Positions 36,126 through 45,383 are shown, counted from the stretch's first letter. The stretch: 64,000 nucleotides of DNA from Mycolicibacterium nivoides (GCF_003855255.1 NZ_CP034072.1:62001-126000), one strand, 5' to 3'. Notes: generated from the sequence alone by a model not told the origin. Made by a program: numbers and translations.

Positions 36126-36854
36126 TCAGACCGAACCGACGGCGATGAACATGCCAGTGGCAGCGGCAACCAGGACCAGATCGATCAGGCGTGCGTAGGT
36201 TTGCGGCTGCAGTCGCTGCACGATACGGCGGACCAGGAATGGGCCGATCATCAGCGCCGTACCAATCGCCACACCGCCGGCGATGACACCAGTCGTCAAC
36301 ACCCCGCCGTGACCAAAGGTGGCCAGCTTCGCGGTGTACAGCAGCAAAGCGCTGGCCGCTTCGGTTCCGAGGAAGGCGCCCGCGCCGAGCCCGTAGCCGG
36401 TGAACATCGGCACGCTCAGCGGGCCTGTCGACAAGACCAGGCCGGTGAGGAAACCCACGACTGCACCCGCAACACCGAGCTGCCACAACCGCACTCGCCA
36501 TGCGCGTTTCGCCATCGCTCGACGGACCGGAATCATCACGAGGAAGAACCCGCCCAAGAGTCCATCGACGATCTTCGGGGAGATCGTCAGCAGGGTGTGC
36601 GCGCCGAGGACTGCGGCCGGGGCGCCCGGCGTCGCGTAGGCGAATACAGGTCCCCAACGGATCTGTCGCCACCAGGCGGCCACTCGGCCGATATTGGCCA
36701 TTACCGCGGCGATCGCCATCATCGGGACCGCTGCGCGCGGTCCGTAGAGAAGCACCAGCACCGGCAGCAGCACCAGAGACGATCCGGTCCCGACCAGGCC
36801 GCCGAGTGCTCCGGCGCCCAAGGCGAGAACGAAAACCAGGACGAGAGTCAGCAT
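36126..36854 (-). CDS. TauE/SafE-family anion exporter
   Basis: Membrane protein of 242 residues with about eight helices. The N-terminal GALGGLVGTGSSLVLLPVLVLLYGPRAAVPMMAIAAVMANIGR and the repeated GVAGAVVGFLTGLVLSTGPLSVPMFTGYGLGAGAFLGTEAASALLLY are the two pseudo-symmetric TauE/SafE signatures. These proteins move sulfite, sulfonates or other small organic anions; the substrate here is unknown. It lies beyond mbtL on the same strand but upstream of the iron box, so it is not part of mbtLMN. Confidence 0.87.
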   Translation of the reverse strand: MLTLVLVFVLALGAGALGGLVGTGSSLVLLPVLVLLYGPRAAVPMMAIAAVMANIGRVAAWWRQIRWGPVFAYATPGAPAAVLGAHTLLTISPKIVDGLLGGFFLVMIPVRRAMAKRAWRVRLWQLGVAGAVVGFLTGLVLSTGPLSVPMFTGYGLGAGAFLGTEAASALLLYTAKLATFGHGGVLTTGVIAGGVAIGTALMIGPFLVRRIVQRLQPQTYARLIDLVLVAAATGMFIAVGSV

Positions 36855-37056
36855 CGCAGGACCTTCTCGCCGGCGCGGGGCACGCCGACGGAGATCCTCC
36901 AGGCTTTTGTCCGTTCAGATGACCGCACTCCGTCGGGGACTACGGTGGCGCCGCTCGGACCAGACGCACACCGTGTACTGGCGCACCGGAACCCTAGGCG
37001 CTATCTCCCTCACCCTAACAATGGCGGCCGGCGCTTGCCGCGGCCGCGGCCGACCC

Positions 37057-38121
37057 TCAGAACTGGGCCAGACCGGTCCCGCCGAAGAGCTGACCCGCAT
37101 CGGTCACCGTCACCGAAGGCACCCGTTCGGCGCTCACCACACCCTGCTCACGGGTGATTTCGTCGATGATCTCGAACGACGCGGCGATCCGCTGCGGTGT
37201 GTCGACCACGATCGTCGTCACCGGCACGTGCCGTCCGAACTGAAACAGCTTGTCCCCGTGCGGCTTGCCCTCGCCGGTGAAGCCCCAGACCGCGCGCAGC
37301 ACGGTGGCGCCGCCGGCGGTGCCGGACTGGAGCAGTCTGCGGACGATGGCCCGGTGGACGGGCACCCCGTCGTGTTGTGCGGTCTCGGACGTGTGGACCA
37401 TCAGTTTCTGCCACAGCGGACGGCCCTGGCGGTCGGTGTCGGGCAGTTCGGCCGGGCGTGCCAGCAGTTGACCGCCCTGCTTGCACAGCTGCGCGCGCTC
37501 GACGGTGAGCAACGGATTCTCCAGGAGTTCGGTGAGTTCACCGAGCACGGCGTTCACCTGGGCACCGGTGCCGAGCCCGATGATCATGAGCGGTACCTCG
37601 GTGTTGCGGCTGAAGAACCCGGCGCGTCGACGCTGGCCGTGTGCGGTGCCGTCCACTCCGAGGAACACGGTGGCCCCCGCGAAGCCGCGCTGGTACAGCA
37701 GATCGCACACCGCACGGTAGGCCGGAACTCCACCGATCCGGTGATGGCGGCCGACGTAGACGGTCAGCTTGCAGACGTCGGTGACTGTCGGCGCCGGCGA
37801 CTGGCGGCGGATCAGCTGGGCCCGTTCCAGGGTGATCAGGCCGCGGGGAACCAACTGCACCGTCTGCTCGGCCAGCGCGGAGATCTTCTCGGCCGCATCG
37901 ACAGCTGCGATGGCGATCGGGGGATCCTCCGAGGCGCTCAGTGTCTCGTCGGTGCGCAGGTGGTGGTGCGGACCGAAGCTGGAGATCCCGCGCAGCATCA
38001 CGCTGATCGCGATGTCGCTGCCGCCATACAGATCCAGGAGTGAGTCGGCGACGAAGCGGTGCTCGTGACGCAGTCGCTCGGCGAAGTAGGCGGTCAACTT
38101 GAGGTAATCGGTAGTGGTCAC
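37057..38121 (-). CDS. Protein with three fused DUF190 domains
   Basis: Protein of 354 residues from GTG 38121, which overlaps the crcB stop (GTGA). Three DUF190 modules follow each other: DYLKLTAYFAER..., CKLTVYVGRHHRIGGVPAYRAVCDLLYQRGFAGATVFLGVDG... and QKLMVHTSETAQHDGVPVHRAIVRRLLQSGTAGGATVLRAVWG.... Each has the ferredoxin-like PII-type pattern with a glutamate- or His-led first helix and a loop before VPxMIIG or VPVTTIVVD. Single DUF190 proteins usually sit beside crcB; here three are fused, with the first module the most diverged. Probable regulator or partner of the fluoride channels (inference). Confidence 0.85.
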   Translation of the reverse strand: MTTTDYLKLTAYFAERLRHEHRFVADSLLDLYGGSDIAISVMLRGISSFGPHHHLRTDETLSASEDPPIAIAAVDAAEKISALAEQTVQLVPRGLITLERAQLIRRQSPAPTVTDVCKLTVYVGRHHRIGGVPAYRAVCDLLYQRGFAGATVFLGVDGTAHGQRRRAGFFSRNTEVPLMIIGLGTGAQVNAVLGELTELLENPLLTVERAQLCKQGGQLLARPAELPDTDRQGRPLWQKLMVHTSETAQHDGVPVHRAIVRRLLQSGTAGGATVLRAVWGFTGEGKPHGDKLFQFGRHVPVTTIVVDTPQRIAASFEIIDEITREQGVVSAERVPSVTVTDAGQLFGGTGLAQF

Positions 38122-38483
38122 AGCCGGCCTCCCAGCAACATGCCCAGCCACGCCGCGGCCAGGCCGAGCACCACGCTGACGACGATGTTTCCCACCGCCG
38201 GCCAGATCCGGCGTTCCTCACCCAGGCGTTGCGTCTCCAGCATCCAGGTCGAGAACGTCGTGTAGGACCCGACGAATGCGGTGCCGGCCAACAGCGCGGC
38301 GTGCCGGTCGAGGGCCAGGCCGCCCAGGAAGCCGAGCAGGAACGCGCCGCTGAGGTTGACGGCAAGGGTGCCGAACGGGAAGCCCCGGGTGTGGCGGGCG
38401 GACACCGCGCGGTCGAGGAGGAACCGGCAGACCGCTCCGACGCCGCCCAGCAGCAGGACTCCGGCCCAGACGACGGCGGTCAT
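38118..38483 (-). CDS. crcB: CrcB/Fluc fluoride channel, second copy
   Basis: Small membrane protein of 121 residues with four helices. It carries the Fluc motifs [27 protein letters not shown] and [13 protein letters not shown]. Fluc channels are dual-topology dimers or heterodimer pairs that let fluoride leave the cytoplasm. The ATG at 38483 overlaps the stop of the first crcB, and its stop overlaps the DUF190 start, so the three are translationally coupled. Confidence 0.93.
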   Translation of the reverse strand: MTAVVWAGVLLLGGVGAVCRFLLDRAVSARHTRGFPFGTLAVNLSGAFLLGFLGGLALDRHAALLAGTAFVGSYTTFSTWMLETQRLGEERRIWPAVGNIVVSVVLGLAAAWLGMLLGGRL

Positions 38484-38875
38484 CGCACCGCGGCCCGGCG
38501 CACCAGGGCGGTGGCGAGCACCACCGCGAGTAGCCCGGCGGCGATGCTGGCCGCGGTGTAGCCCGCGGCCAATGCCCAGTTCCCGTGCTCGAGCATCGTG
38601 ACCGTCTCGACCTGCATCGTGGAGAACGTGGTCAGCCCGCCGCACACCCCGGTACCCAGCAGCGGCCGGCGGTAACTCGACACCGGCAGCCGTTCCAGCA
38701 GTCGCGTGGTGAAGTACCCCAGCATGAATGCGCCGACGATGTTCACGATGAACGTGGGCCACGGCCAATGGCCGGGTTGAGGTGCCGCGAGCACCGCCAG
38801 GCCGGCGCGCGCCAGCGTGCCCAAGGCGCCGCCGACGAAGACCGCGGCCAATTCTCGGGGGTCATGGCCAAACAT
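38480..38875 (-). CDS. crcB: CrcB/Fluc fluoride channel, first copy
   Basis: Protein of 131 residues, four helices, with [26 protein letters not shown] and [15 protein letters not shown]. Together with the overlapping second copy it probably forms a heteromeric, fixed-topology Fluc channel, as in other organisms with paired genes. ATG 38875 is preceded at the exact leaderless distance by a -10 element. I see no fluoride (crcB) riboswitch in the short region shared with the divergent pgm gene. Confidence 0.93.
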   Translation of the reverse strand: MFGHDPRELAAVFVGGALGTLARAGLAVLAAPQPGHWPWPTFIVNIVGAFMLGYFTTRLLERLPVSSYRRPLLGTGVCGGLTTFSTMQVETVTMLEHGNWALAAGYTAASIAAGLLAVVLATALVRRAAVR

Positions 38876-38881
38876 GAAGTA

Positions 38882-38887
38882 AAAGTA
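38882..38887 (-). promoter_or_regulatory. -10 element for a leaderless crcB transcript
   Basis: On the minus strand TACTTT (38887-38882) is followed by six bases and then the crcB ATG, so transcription would begin at the A of the start codon. This is the standard layout of mycobacterial leaderless genes. Confidence 0.55.
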
Positions 38888-38946
38888 TGGCGTCTGGTGT
38901 GTTGAGTGCCGGGCACCGACATCCGATCGGGAGCACAATCGGGTCC

Positions 38947-40581
38947 ATGGCTGCCAATCCCCGCGCCGGACAACCGGCTCAACCCGAGGATCTGATCGAC
39001 ATCGCCGCGGTGGTGACCGCCTACTACACCCGGCGGCCCGACCCCGATGACATTGCGCAGCAGGTGGTGTTCGGAACCTCCGGGCACCGCGGCTCCAGTC
39101 TGGATACCGCGTTCAACGAGGGCCACATTCTGGCCACCACCCAGGCCATCGTCGAGTACCGGGCGGCACAGGGCACCACGGGCCCGCTGTTCCTGGGCCG
39201 CGACACCCATGCCCTGTCGGAACCGGCCTGGGCCTCGGCACTGGAGGTGCTGGCCGCCAACGATGTTGTGGCGATGATCGATTCGGCCGATCGCTACACC
39301 CCGACGCCCGCGGTCAGCCACGCCATCCTGACCTTCAACAGCGGCCGCGACACCGACCTGGCCGACGGCATCGTCGTCACCCCGTCGCACAACCCGCCGC
39401 GCGACGGCGGCTTCAAGTACAACCCGCCCAACGGCGGCCCCGCCGACACCGATGCGACGGGGTGGATCGCCAAGCGCGCCAACGAGATCCTGCGTGACGG
39501 GTTCAAGGACGTGAAACGCATGCCGCTGTCACGGGCGTTGCAGACGGCGCAGCGTCACGACTACCTCGACGCCTACGTCTCGGATCTGCCCAATGTGGTG
39601 GACCTGCACGCGATCCGGGCCGAGGGCATCCGCATCGGTGCCGACCCGCTCGGCGGGGCCAGCGTGGACTACTGGGGCGCGATCGCCGAGCGGTACAACC
39701 TGGACCTGACCGTGGTGAACCCGCTGGTGGACGCGACGTGGCGGTTCATGACCCTGGACACCGACGGCAAGATCCGGATGGACTGCAGCTCACCGAATGC
39801 CATGGCGTCTCTCATCGCCAACCGCGACTCCTATCAGATCGCCACCGGCAACGACGCCGACTCGGACCGGCACGGCATCGTCACCCCGGACAGCGGGCTG
39901 ATGAACCCCAACCACTATCTGGCCGTGGCGATCGACTACCTCTACACCCACCGGCCGAACTGGCCTGCGGCCACCGCGGTGGGCAAGACCGCGGTGAGCA
40001 GTTCGATCATCGACCGCGTGGTGGCCGGGCTGGATCGCAAGCTGGTCGAGGTACCGGTCGGCTTCAAGTGGTTCGTCGACGGACTGATCGGCGGCGGCAT
40101 CGGCTTCGGCGGCGAGGAGAGCGCAGGGGCCTCGTTTCTGCGCACCGACGGGTCGACGTGGACCACCGACAAGGACGGCATCATCCTGGCGCTGCTGGCC
40201 TCGGAGATCCTGGCGATCACCGGGTCGACACCGTCGCAGCGGTATGCGGAACTGGCCGAACGCTACGGGTCGCCCACGTATGCGCGCATCGACGCGCCGG
40301 CCGACCGCGACCAGAAGGCGCGGCTGGCCAAACTGTCGCCCGAGCAGGTCAGCGCCACCGAACTGGCCGGTGAGCCCATCACCGCGAAGCTCACGTCCGC
40401 ACCGGGCAACGGCGCGGCGCTGGGCGGGCTGAAGGTCACGACGGAGAACGCCTGGTTCGCCGCACGGCCGTCGGGAACCGAGGACGTCTACAAGATCTAC
40501 GCCGAGTCCTTCCTCGGCCCCGACCATCTTGCGGAGGTGCAGGAGGCCGCCAAGGACGTGGTTAATACAGTCATTGGGTGA
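38947..40581 (+). CDS. pgmA: Phosphoglucomutase, alpha-D-glucose specific
   Basis: Interconverts glucose-1- and glucose-6-phosphate, feeding UDP-glucose, glycogen and trehalose synthesis. 544 residues from ATG 38947 ([15 protein letters not shown], as in Rv3068c). Motifs in order: the phosphate/Arg region [10 protein letters not shown], the phosphoserine loop [13 protein letters not shown], the Mg loop [10 protein letters not shown], the sugar loop [12 protein letters not shown] and the phosphate-binding [12 protein letters not shown]. The crcB/crcB/DUF190 genes diverge from it, as in M. tuberculosis. It overlaps the next gene by 4 bases. Confidence 0.96.
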   Translation: MAANPRAGQPAQPEDLIDIAAVVTAYYTRRPDPDDIAQQVVFGTSGHRGSSLDTAFNEGHILATTQAIVEYRAAQGTTGPLFLGRDTHALSEPAWASALEVLAANDVVAMIDSADRYTPTPAVSHAILTFNSGRDTDLADGIVVTPSHNPPRDGGFKYNPPNGGPADTDATGWIAKRANEILRDGFKDVKRMPLSRALQTAQRHDYLDAYVSDLPNVVDLHAIRAEGIRIGADPLGGASVDYWGAIAERYNLDLTVVNPLVDATWRFMTLDTDGKIRMDCSSPNAMASLIANRDSYQIATGNDADSDRHGIVTPDSGLMNPNHYLAVAIDYLYTHRPNWPAATAVGKTAVSSSIIDRVVAGLDRKLVEVPVGFKWFVDGLIGGGIGFGGEESAGASFLRTDGSTWTTDKDGIILALLASEILAITGSTPSQRYAELAERYGSPTYARIDAPADRDQKARLAKLSPEQVSATELAGEPITAKLTSAPGNGAALGGLKVTTENAWFAARPSGTEDVYKIYAESFLGPDHLAEVQEAAKDVVNTVIG

Positions 40582-41840
40582 GCCTTACGGAGGACGACTG
40601 TCAGAGCGTCACCAAGTCGAAGCTGCCTGGTGAAGTCTGGGTCCTGATCGTCGCCAACGCCGTCATCGCGCTCGGCTACGGCGTGGTGGCGCCGGTACTG
40701 CCGGCCTACGCCCGCCACTTCGGGGTCAGCATCAGCGCCGCGACCTTCGTCATAACCGCGTTCGCGCTGATGAGGCTTTGTTTCGCACCGGCCACCGGGG
40801 TGCTGATCCAGCGGCTGGGGGAGCGCCGGATCTACGTGTGGGGCCTGCTGATCGTCGCCGTAACCACCGGGGCCTGCGCGTTCGCGCAGACGTACTGGCA
40901 GCTGCTGCTGTTCCGGTCGCTGGGCGGTGTCGGCTCGACGATGTTCTTCGTCTCGGCGCTGGGGCTGATGATCCGCGTCAGCCCGGAGGACGCCCGCGGC
41001 CGCGTGGCCGGCATGTTCTCCTCGGCATTCCTGATCGGCTCGGTCGGCGGACCGGTACTCGGCAGCCTCACCGCGGGGCTCGGCCTGAGCGCCCCGTTCG
41101 TGATCTACGGCGCCGCGCTGTTGGTGGCGGCCGCCGTGGTGTTCATCAGCCTGCGGCACTCGTCGCTGGCCGCGCCCGCGCCGGACGAAGGTGCCACGGT
41201 GACCGTCCGCACGGCGCTGCGCAACCGCGCTTACCGGGCGGCGCTGTTGTCGAACTTCGCCACCGGGTGGTCGGCCTTCGGGCTCCGAATTGCCTTGGTG
41301 CCGTTGTTCATCGTGGACGTGCTCCATCGCGGCCCCGGGATGGCAGGGCTGGCGCTGGCCACCTTCGCGGTCGGCAACGTGTCCGCGGTGATCCCCAGCG
41401 GTTACCTCTCCGACCGGGTGGGGCGGCGCCTGCTGCTGATCGTCGGGCTCACCGCGGCCGGGATCTCGACCGTGATGGTCGGGTTCACCGACGGGCTGAC
41501 GCTGTTTCTCGTGAGCGCCTACATCGCGGGCTTCTCGACCGGGATCTTCACCGCGCCCCAGCAGGCCGCGGTGGCCGACATCATCGGCAACAAGGCCCGT
41601 GGCGGCACCGCGGTCGCGACGTTCCAGATGATGGCCGACGTTGGTTCGGTCGGCGGCTCGCTTCTGGTCGGGCTGATCGCGCAGTACCTGTCGTTCTCGT
41701 GGGCCTTCGTGATCAGTGGGGTGATCCTGCTGATCGCCGCCGTCGGCTGGATCTTCGCTCCGGAGACCCGCGGACGGCCCTCCGCAGAGCACACTCCGGC
41801 CCGCGCGCTCGGTCCGGAGGCCGGTGGAGAGGTCCCCTGA
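40578..41840 (+). CDS. MFS drug/metabolite transporter
   Basis: Twelve-helix major facilitator protein of 420 residues. The N-half has [20 protein letters not shown] and the motif-A-like [16 protein letters not shown]; the C-half has [14 protein letters not shown]. It is of the DHA1 efflux type, but the substrate is unknown. The GTG start overlaps the pgmA stop (GTGA), so it is translationally coupled to pgmA. The tail after residue 395 is polar and probably cytoplasmic. Confidence 0.88.
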   Translation: MSLTEDDCQSVTKSKLPGEVWVLIVANAVIALGYGVVAPVLPAYARHFGVSISAATFVITAFALMRLCFAPATGVLIQRLGERRIYVWGLLIVAVTTGACAFAQTYWQLLLFRSLGGVGSTMFFVSALGLMIRVSPEDARGRVAGMFSSAFLIGSVGGPVLGSLTAGLGLSAPFVIYGAALLVAAAVVFISLRHSSLAAPAPDEGATVTVRTALRNRAYRAALLSNFATGWSAFGLRIALVPLFIVDVLHRGPGMAGLALATFAVGNVSAVIPSGYLSDRVGRRLLLIVGLTAAGISTVMVGFTDGLTLFLVSAYIAGFSTGIFTAPQQAAVADIIGNKARGGTAVATFQMMADVGSVGGSLLVGLIAQYLSFSWAFVISGVILLIAAVGWIFAPETRGRPSAEHTPARALGPEAGGEVP

Positions 41841-41849
41841 CCAGCGATT

Positions 41850-41878
41850 TTGAACCTGGGGTAGCGGTGGTGTAACTT
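41850..41878 (+). promoter_or_regulatory. Promoter of tRNA-Ala
   Basis: TTGAAC (41850-41855) and TAACTT (41873-41878) with an ideal 17-base spacer. The predicted start is about ten bases before the mature tRNA. Confidence 0.7.
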
Positions 41879-41895
41879 CGTGGGGCACGACAAAC

Positions 41896-41968
41896 GGGGC
41901 TATGGCGCAGTTGGTAGCGCACCACACTGGCAGTGTGGGGGTCAGGGGTTCGAATCCCCTTAGCTCCA
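41896..41968 (+). tRNA. tRNA-Ala (anticodon GGC)
   Basis: A 73-base cloverleaf. The acceptor GGGGCTA pairs with TAGCTCC, with one G-U pair. The D arm is GCGCAGTTGGTAGCGC. The anticodon stem CCACA/TGTGG carries loop CTGGCAG, anticodon GGC. The T arm is GGGG-TTCGAAT-CCCC. The CCA end is not encoded. Confidence 0.96.
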
Positions 41969-41974
41969 CGTTTG

Positions 41975-42011
41975 AAAAACCCGCTCTGACTTCGGTCGGA
42001 GCGGGTTTTTT
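41975..42011 (+). terminator. Rho-independent terminator of tRNA-Ala
   Basis: A 16-bp stem (41975-41990 with 41995-42010, one G-U pair) with a 4-base loop ends in a run of T. It follows the tRNA directly. Confidence 0.93.
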
Positions 42012-42236
42012 GATTTGCTGTTTGGTTGGGTGGTTGGGGCAACCGTCCTGATTCTCTTGAGTCAGCCGTTGACCGGTTGCAGCGCTCGCTGAGTCGCATC
42101 CCGGATGAAATCGGGGAAGTACGGGCCGTGGGGACATTGGCAGCGCCGACAAGCCTGAGCGGGATTCATCGATCGGCCACAGTCGCACAACCACATCGCG
42201 TTCGACGTTGACGACGATACCGATGAGTCCGCCCTC

Positions 42237-42521
42237 ATGGGCTACATGAGCGCGTTGGTCGACGTGTGGCGGCCCGATCACCTGGGTGCGCTAACGATGC
42301 GGGCATGGCGGGCTCAAGGCCGCAAGGCGCCGGGGCCGGTCGTCGGCCGACTGACCTACGTCCGAGACGGAACGCCGTTGAACGCCAATGCTCTTGGCGG
42401 TGAAGTGGATGTCGCCGGAGCTGCGGGTGGCCGGTACATCAGAGTCCCTGGCACTCCGACCGATCCGAGCCTCGAGCACATCCGTCAGGTCCGCAAAGCA
42501 CTCGGATACGCCGACGTGTGA
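42237..42521 (+). CDS. Possible immunity-protein (Imm52-like) remnant
   Basis: From ATG 42237 this encodes 94 residues: MGYMSALVDVWRPDHLGALTMRAWRAQGRKAPGPVVGRLTYVRDGTPLNANALGG..., ending VRKALGYADV. The VGRLTYxRDGTP segment and the Val/Arg-rich end recall Imm52-type immunity proteins of polymorphic toxin systems, by memory only. The same frame continues upstream to 42159 with convincing sequence (HIAFDVDDDTDESAL) but no start codon, so the gene may be a 5'-truncated remnant. No toxin gene is nearby. It lies just after the tRNA terminator. Confidence 0.4.
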   Translation: MGYMSALVDVWRPDHLGALTMRAWRAQGRKAPGPVVGRLTYVRDGTPLNANALGGEVDVAGAAGGRYIRVPGTPTDPSLEHIRQVRKALGYADV

Positions 42522-42638
42522 GTCATCTAGCGCGTCCTGGACGTGGAGACAAGTGGCGTGCGGTTCACTTGAGAGCAGAGATTGCCTCATTGGCAAGGTT
42601 TCTTGGCAGTACCCCAGCGCTCGCTGGAGGATGAAGGA

Positions 42639-43328
42639 ATGATGTCGCAGTCCTCCGCCGAACCTCCCGTCGCCGTCGCCGAACTCGTTGCGCGGTACGC
42701 GGACGAGCCACCACGACGAGTTCCTGGATATGACGCTCTGCATCAGATGGCGGCGGTGCTCCTGGCGGAAAACGCACCACGCGTCGCGCGAGTTTTGGTC
42801 GTCGGCGCAGGCGGTGGCAAAGAACTGGCAATGCTCGCCGACACCCACCCTGGATGGACGATAGACGGTGTCGACCCGTCAGAGGAGATGCTCGACCTAG
42901 CCAAATGCACGGTTGGCTCAAATCTTGGTCGAGTACACCTCATTAACGGTGTCATTGACGACGTCCCCGCCGATGCGCTCTACGACGGGGCGGTCAGTGT
43001 GCTGACAATGCATTTCCTCGACAAAGAAGAACGCCTGCGCACCATATCCGAGATCCACCGGCGGCTGCGTCCCGGTTCGCCTTTAGTCGTCGCGCATTAC
43101 AGCGTCCCAGAAGTCAGCCGCGACCGGTGGATGCGGCGGCACGTTGAGTTTTGCGTCACCGCTGGCCTGGCTCGCGCCGATGCCGAAAACGCCCGACACG
43201 CCGTCGAGGAACGGGTGCCGATCCTCACCCCCGACCAGGACGAGGCCATCCTGCATGAGGCCGGCTTCAACGACGTAGCGCTGTTCTACGCCGCCCTCAC
43301 CTTCCGCGGCTGGGTCGGTTACGCCTGA
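42639..43328 (+). CDS. Class I SAM-dependent methyltransferase
   Basis: Protein of 229 residues from ATG 42639 (GGAGG eight bases upstream; ATG 42642 is equally possible). SAM-binding motif I VLVVGAGGGKELAML, motif II IDGVDPSEEMLDLA, then YDGAVSVLTMHFLDKEERLRTISEIHRRLRPG, the usual motif IV to post-IV region. The substrate is unknown. It stands alone in the accessory stretch after tRNA-Ala, without an evident operon partner. Confidence 0.85.
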   Translation: MMSQSSAEPPVAVAELVARYADEPPRRVPGYDALHQMAAVLLAENAPRVARVLVVGAGGGKELAMLADTHPGWTIDGVDPSEEMLDLAKCTVGSNLGRVHLINGVIDDVPADALYDGAVSVLTMHFLDKEERLRTISEIHRRLRPGSPLVVAHYSVPEVSRDRWMRRHVEFCVTAGLARADAENARHAVEERVPILTPDQDEAILHEAGFNDVALFYAALTFRGWVGYA

Positions 43329-43793
43329 CGCGCACAGCGGCAGCGCCCCCAGTCGACAGTTCTGCCTACCTCGGCCTAGCCGGCCCTGTCTCGTTTCCAA
43401 GAAATGAGACACGCCTTCGGCAGAGCGCCGAGGGAAGCGGCGACCAACCGCAATCCGAATGTGAATGGGTAGTAGCAAGCCCAATCGCAGTGCCACACTC
43501 AACGCAGGCCGGGCTCGTTCGGCTTCTATCGACAACCCCGCCCGCCGACCTCGCCGCATCCCGCGTCCATGGACCGACCAGGCCTTTGGGCACCAACGTT
43601 CCAGCGAGTTCCGGCAATTGCCAACTTTTGCCAATGTACAAATGGAACTGCCAGCGGAGAACTGGAAACGACACGGGCTCGCTGCCCTCGGGCGCAACGG
43701 CTGCCGTCGATCCGTCAAAAAAATTGACGATTCAGTCAGATGATTAGTTGAAAAGCCACAGATAAATCCAATTGGACCGGTACCGTTCCGCTC
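43329..43793. other. Gene-free stretch of 465 bases
   Basis: No frame here has credible coding composition. The sequence becomes less GC-rich to the right, with an A7 run inside a small dyad (CGTCAA 43713-43718 / TTGACG 43724-43729) and AT-rich DNA up to the DUF732 start, probably that gene's promoter region. The short frames on both strands are Arg/Pro/Ser-rich and look like noise. Confidence 0.5.
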
Positions 43794-44108
43794 GTGAAAA
43801 GCCAAGCGGTCAGTCGCCGGATGACGCTATCGATCGTCATAGCAGCAAGTTTCGCGTCGTTCGCGATTGGAGCATCAGGAAATGCTCAAGCTGATGAGCA
43901 GAGTTATCTCGGGGCGCTCGGGCCCCAACTCTTGCCGTCGACGTCGTTGCTGGCGCTCGGTCGCACCATCTGCGACAAGCTGCACTACGACGGTGCGACC
44001 CCGGAAAATGTCCTGATGTCCTTTGAATTGATCGGTTGGGCAAATCCTCAAATGGTGGACGCCGCCCAACATGAGCTGTGTCCGGACACGCTCGCACCCG
44101 CGCCATGA
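43794..44108 (+). CDS. Secreted DUF732 protein
   Basis: Protein of 104 residues from GTG 43794. The signal peptide MTLSIVIAASFASFAIGASGNAQA is followed by DEQSYLGALGPQLLPSTSLLALGRTICDKLHYDGATPENVLMSF and ends near ELCPDTLAP. The DUF732 domain is a small helical module with two Cys that probably form a disulphide. The family is almost restricted to mycobacteria and is exported; its function is unknown. Confidence 0.85.
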   Translation: MKSQAVSRRMTLSIVIAASFASFAIGASGNAQADEQSYLGALGPQLLPSTSLLALGRTICDKLHYDGATPENVLMSFELIGWANPQMVDAAQHELCPDTLAPAP

Positions 44109-44229
44109 CGAAAGGTGCTGGCCTGCTCCGTAGTTCTGTAGGCGAAAAGCCCGCTGCGGCGGAGGCCGGCATCTGATTCGACAGAAACGCCTCGCTCCAA
44201 GTCGGACAAGAGCTTTCGCACGGCCCCGA

Positions 44230-45093
44230 TCACGAAACGGGTATCAAGCGCCGGATGAGGCGCGCCGGGACATGCGGCGACAGGTTCCAGACGGCAGCGT
44301 TGTCGATCCCTGAATAGGCGGGCACGCCGTCGACGAGTAGCGCCGGAACGCGTGACTCTCCGAGCTCATCGGCGGACCACGCGAACAGTGCCTCGATGCG
44401 TGGGCGGATCAGCCCGATGTCGAGGACGTGGCCGAAGCTGTGTTCGTCGTCAACGTAGTCCGAGAGCTTCCCTCCGAGCGGGTACGTGTCGGGCAGAACT
44501 CGCGAGAGGGACAGGAAGATGCCGGTCATGCCCAGACGAGGGTCGCCGAGCAAGGGGGCCAGCGGGGCGCACCAGCCGAGCGCGAGACGAGGCGCTGCGA
44601 CGAGTGCGTGAGCGAACAACACCCGCACCAGCACCAGGTTGATGAAGAACCGCTCGATCGGGTTCTCGCGCGCCGCCAGCTGTTCGTGGTCGAGATAGGC
44701 GGCGACCACAGCGGCGTTGTGGGCCCGATACCAGTTGTGAACCGTTGGGCGCCGGGCGAATTCGATGCACAGCTGTGCGCTGGGCGAGGAAGCCTCGTTC
44801 CTGTGCCCCTCAAGAACTGCTCTTGATTCGGCGGTGTCGTGAAGCAGTCGCTCGTTGACCGCGCGCCACCACGGGCTTCCGGGCGGGATCTCGTCGGCTG
44901 ACCGGGTGGGATTGAGCAGACCGCGGCGGATCTGCCAGCCCATGAACGCCAAGGCCGCGCGACGGTAGGGCAGGTGGTCGCCCCGTCGGTTTGGAGAGCC
45001 CTCGTAGAGTGCGGCCATCAGGGCAACCCGTCCGGCTGGGTCGTCGCGGACGGTTGCCACCTGATCGTCAGCGCGGTCGGCGGCGCTCTTCAT
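44230..45093 (-). CDS. Conserved hypothetical protein, 287 residues
   Basis: I do not recognise this family. It is largely helical with no signal peptide. Features include a basic helix (YRRALAFMGWQIRRGL), a Trp/Arg cluster (SPWWRAVNERLLHDTAESRAVLEGHR), a hydrophobic pair (FFINLVLVRVLFAHALVAAPRLALGWCAPLAPLLGDP) that may insert in or lie on a membrane, and a C-terminal domain ending VPARLIRRLIPVS. It starts 17 bases after the small alpha-CTD-like gene, so both are probably on one transcript. Confidence 0.6.
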   Translation of the reverse strand: MKSAADRADDQVATVRDDPAGRVALMAALYEGSPNRRGDHLPYRRAALAFMGWQIRRGLLNPTRSADEIPPGSPWWRAVNERLLHDTAESRAVLEGHRNEASSPSAQLCIEFARRPTVHNWYRAHNAAVVAAYLDHEQLAARENPIERFFINLVLVRVLFAHALVAAPRLALGWCAPLAPLLGDPRLGMTGIFLSLSRVLPDTYPLGGKLSDYVDDEHSFGHVLDIGLIRPRIEALFAWSADELGESRVPALLVDGVPAYSGIDNAAVWNLSPHVPARLIRRLIPVS

Positions 45094-45110
45094 CCCGAGG
45101 CCGCCGACAT

Positions 45111-45296
45111 CTACACAGCCCGCACTTCGGCGAGGCTGAGATACCCGAAGTTGCGTAACGCCAGGAGTTCGGCGTCACTGGCCGACTGAACCTCGCCGAG
45201 TCGGCGGTAGCCCCCGCGGACCAGTGCGCGTGCGGTGCGGGGGGTGAACTGCTCGAAGTCGGCCGGGATCGGGGGCAACTCTTGGCCTTCACCCAT
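45111..45296 (-). CDS. Small RNA polymerase alpha-CTD-like HhH protein
   Basis: Protein of 61 residues. The pattern FTPRTARALVRGGYRRLGEVQSASDAELLALRNFGYLSLAEVRAV follows the alpha C-terminal domain helix-hairpin-helix, including the LRNFG-x-SLAE signature, but without the rest of the alpha subunit. Such stand-alone modules may bind DNA or other proteins. It lies directly upstream of the 287-residue unknown protein on the same strand. Start ATG 45296. Confidence 0.7.
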   Translation of the reverse strand: MGEGQELPPIPADFEQFTPRTARALVRGGYRRLGEVQSASDAELLALRNFGYLSLAEVRAV

Positions 45297-45383
45297 ACCG
45301 CTGACCGTAGCTGAAACGGCGACGCGCGATGCCTTATCGCGCTCGTCGCGGTGAGCGTACCGGACCGACTTCGCTTGACCGCC

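Noticed and set aside
38876-38946. Fluoride (crcB) riboswitch before the fluoride channel genes
   Set aside because: Only about 70 bases separate crcB from pgmA and no aptamer-like pseudoknot is visible; the -10 element points to a leaderless mRNA.
41896-42240. Phage attachment site at tRNA-Ala
   Set aside because: No second copy of the tRNA 3' end and no integrase gene were seen in the window, so only an accessory patch is claimed.
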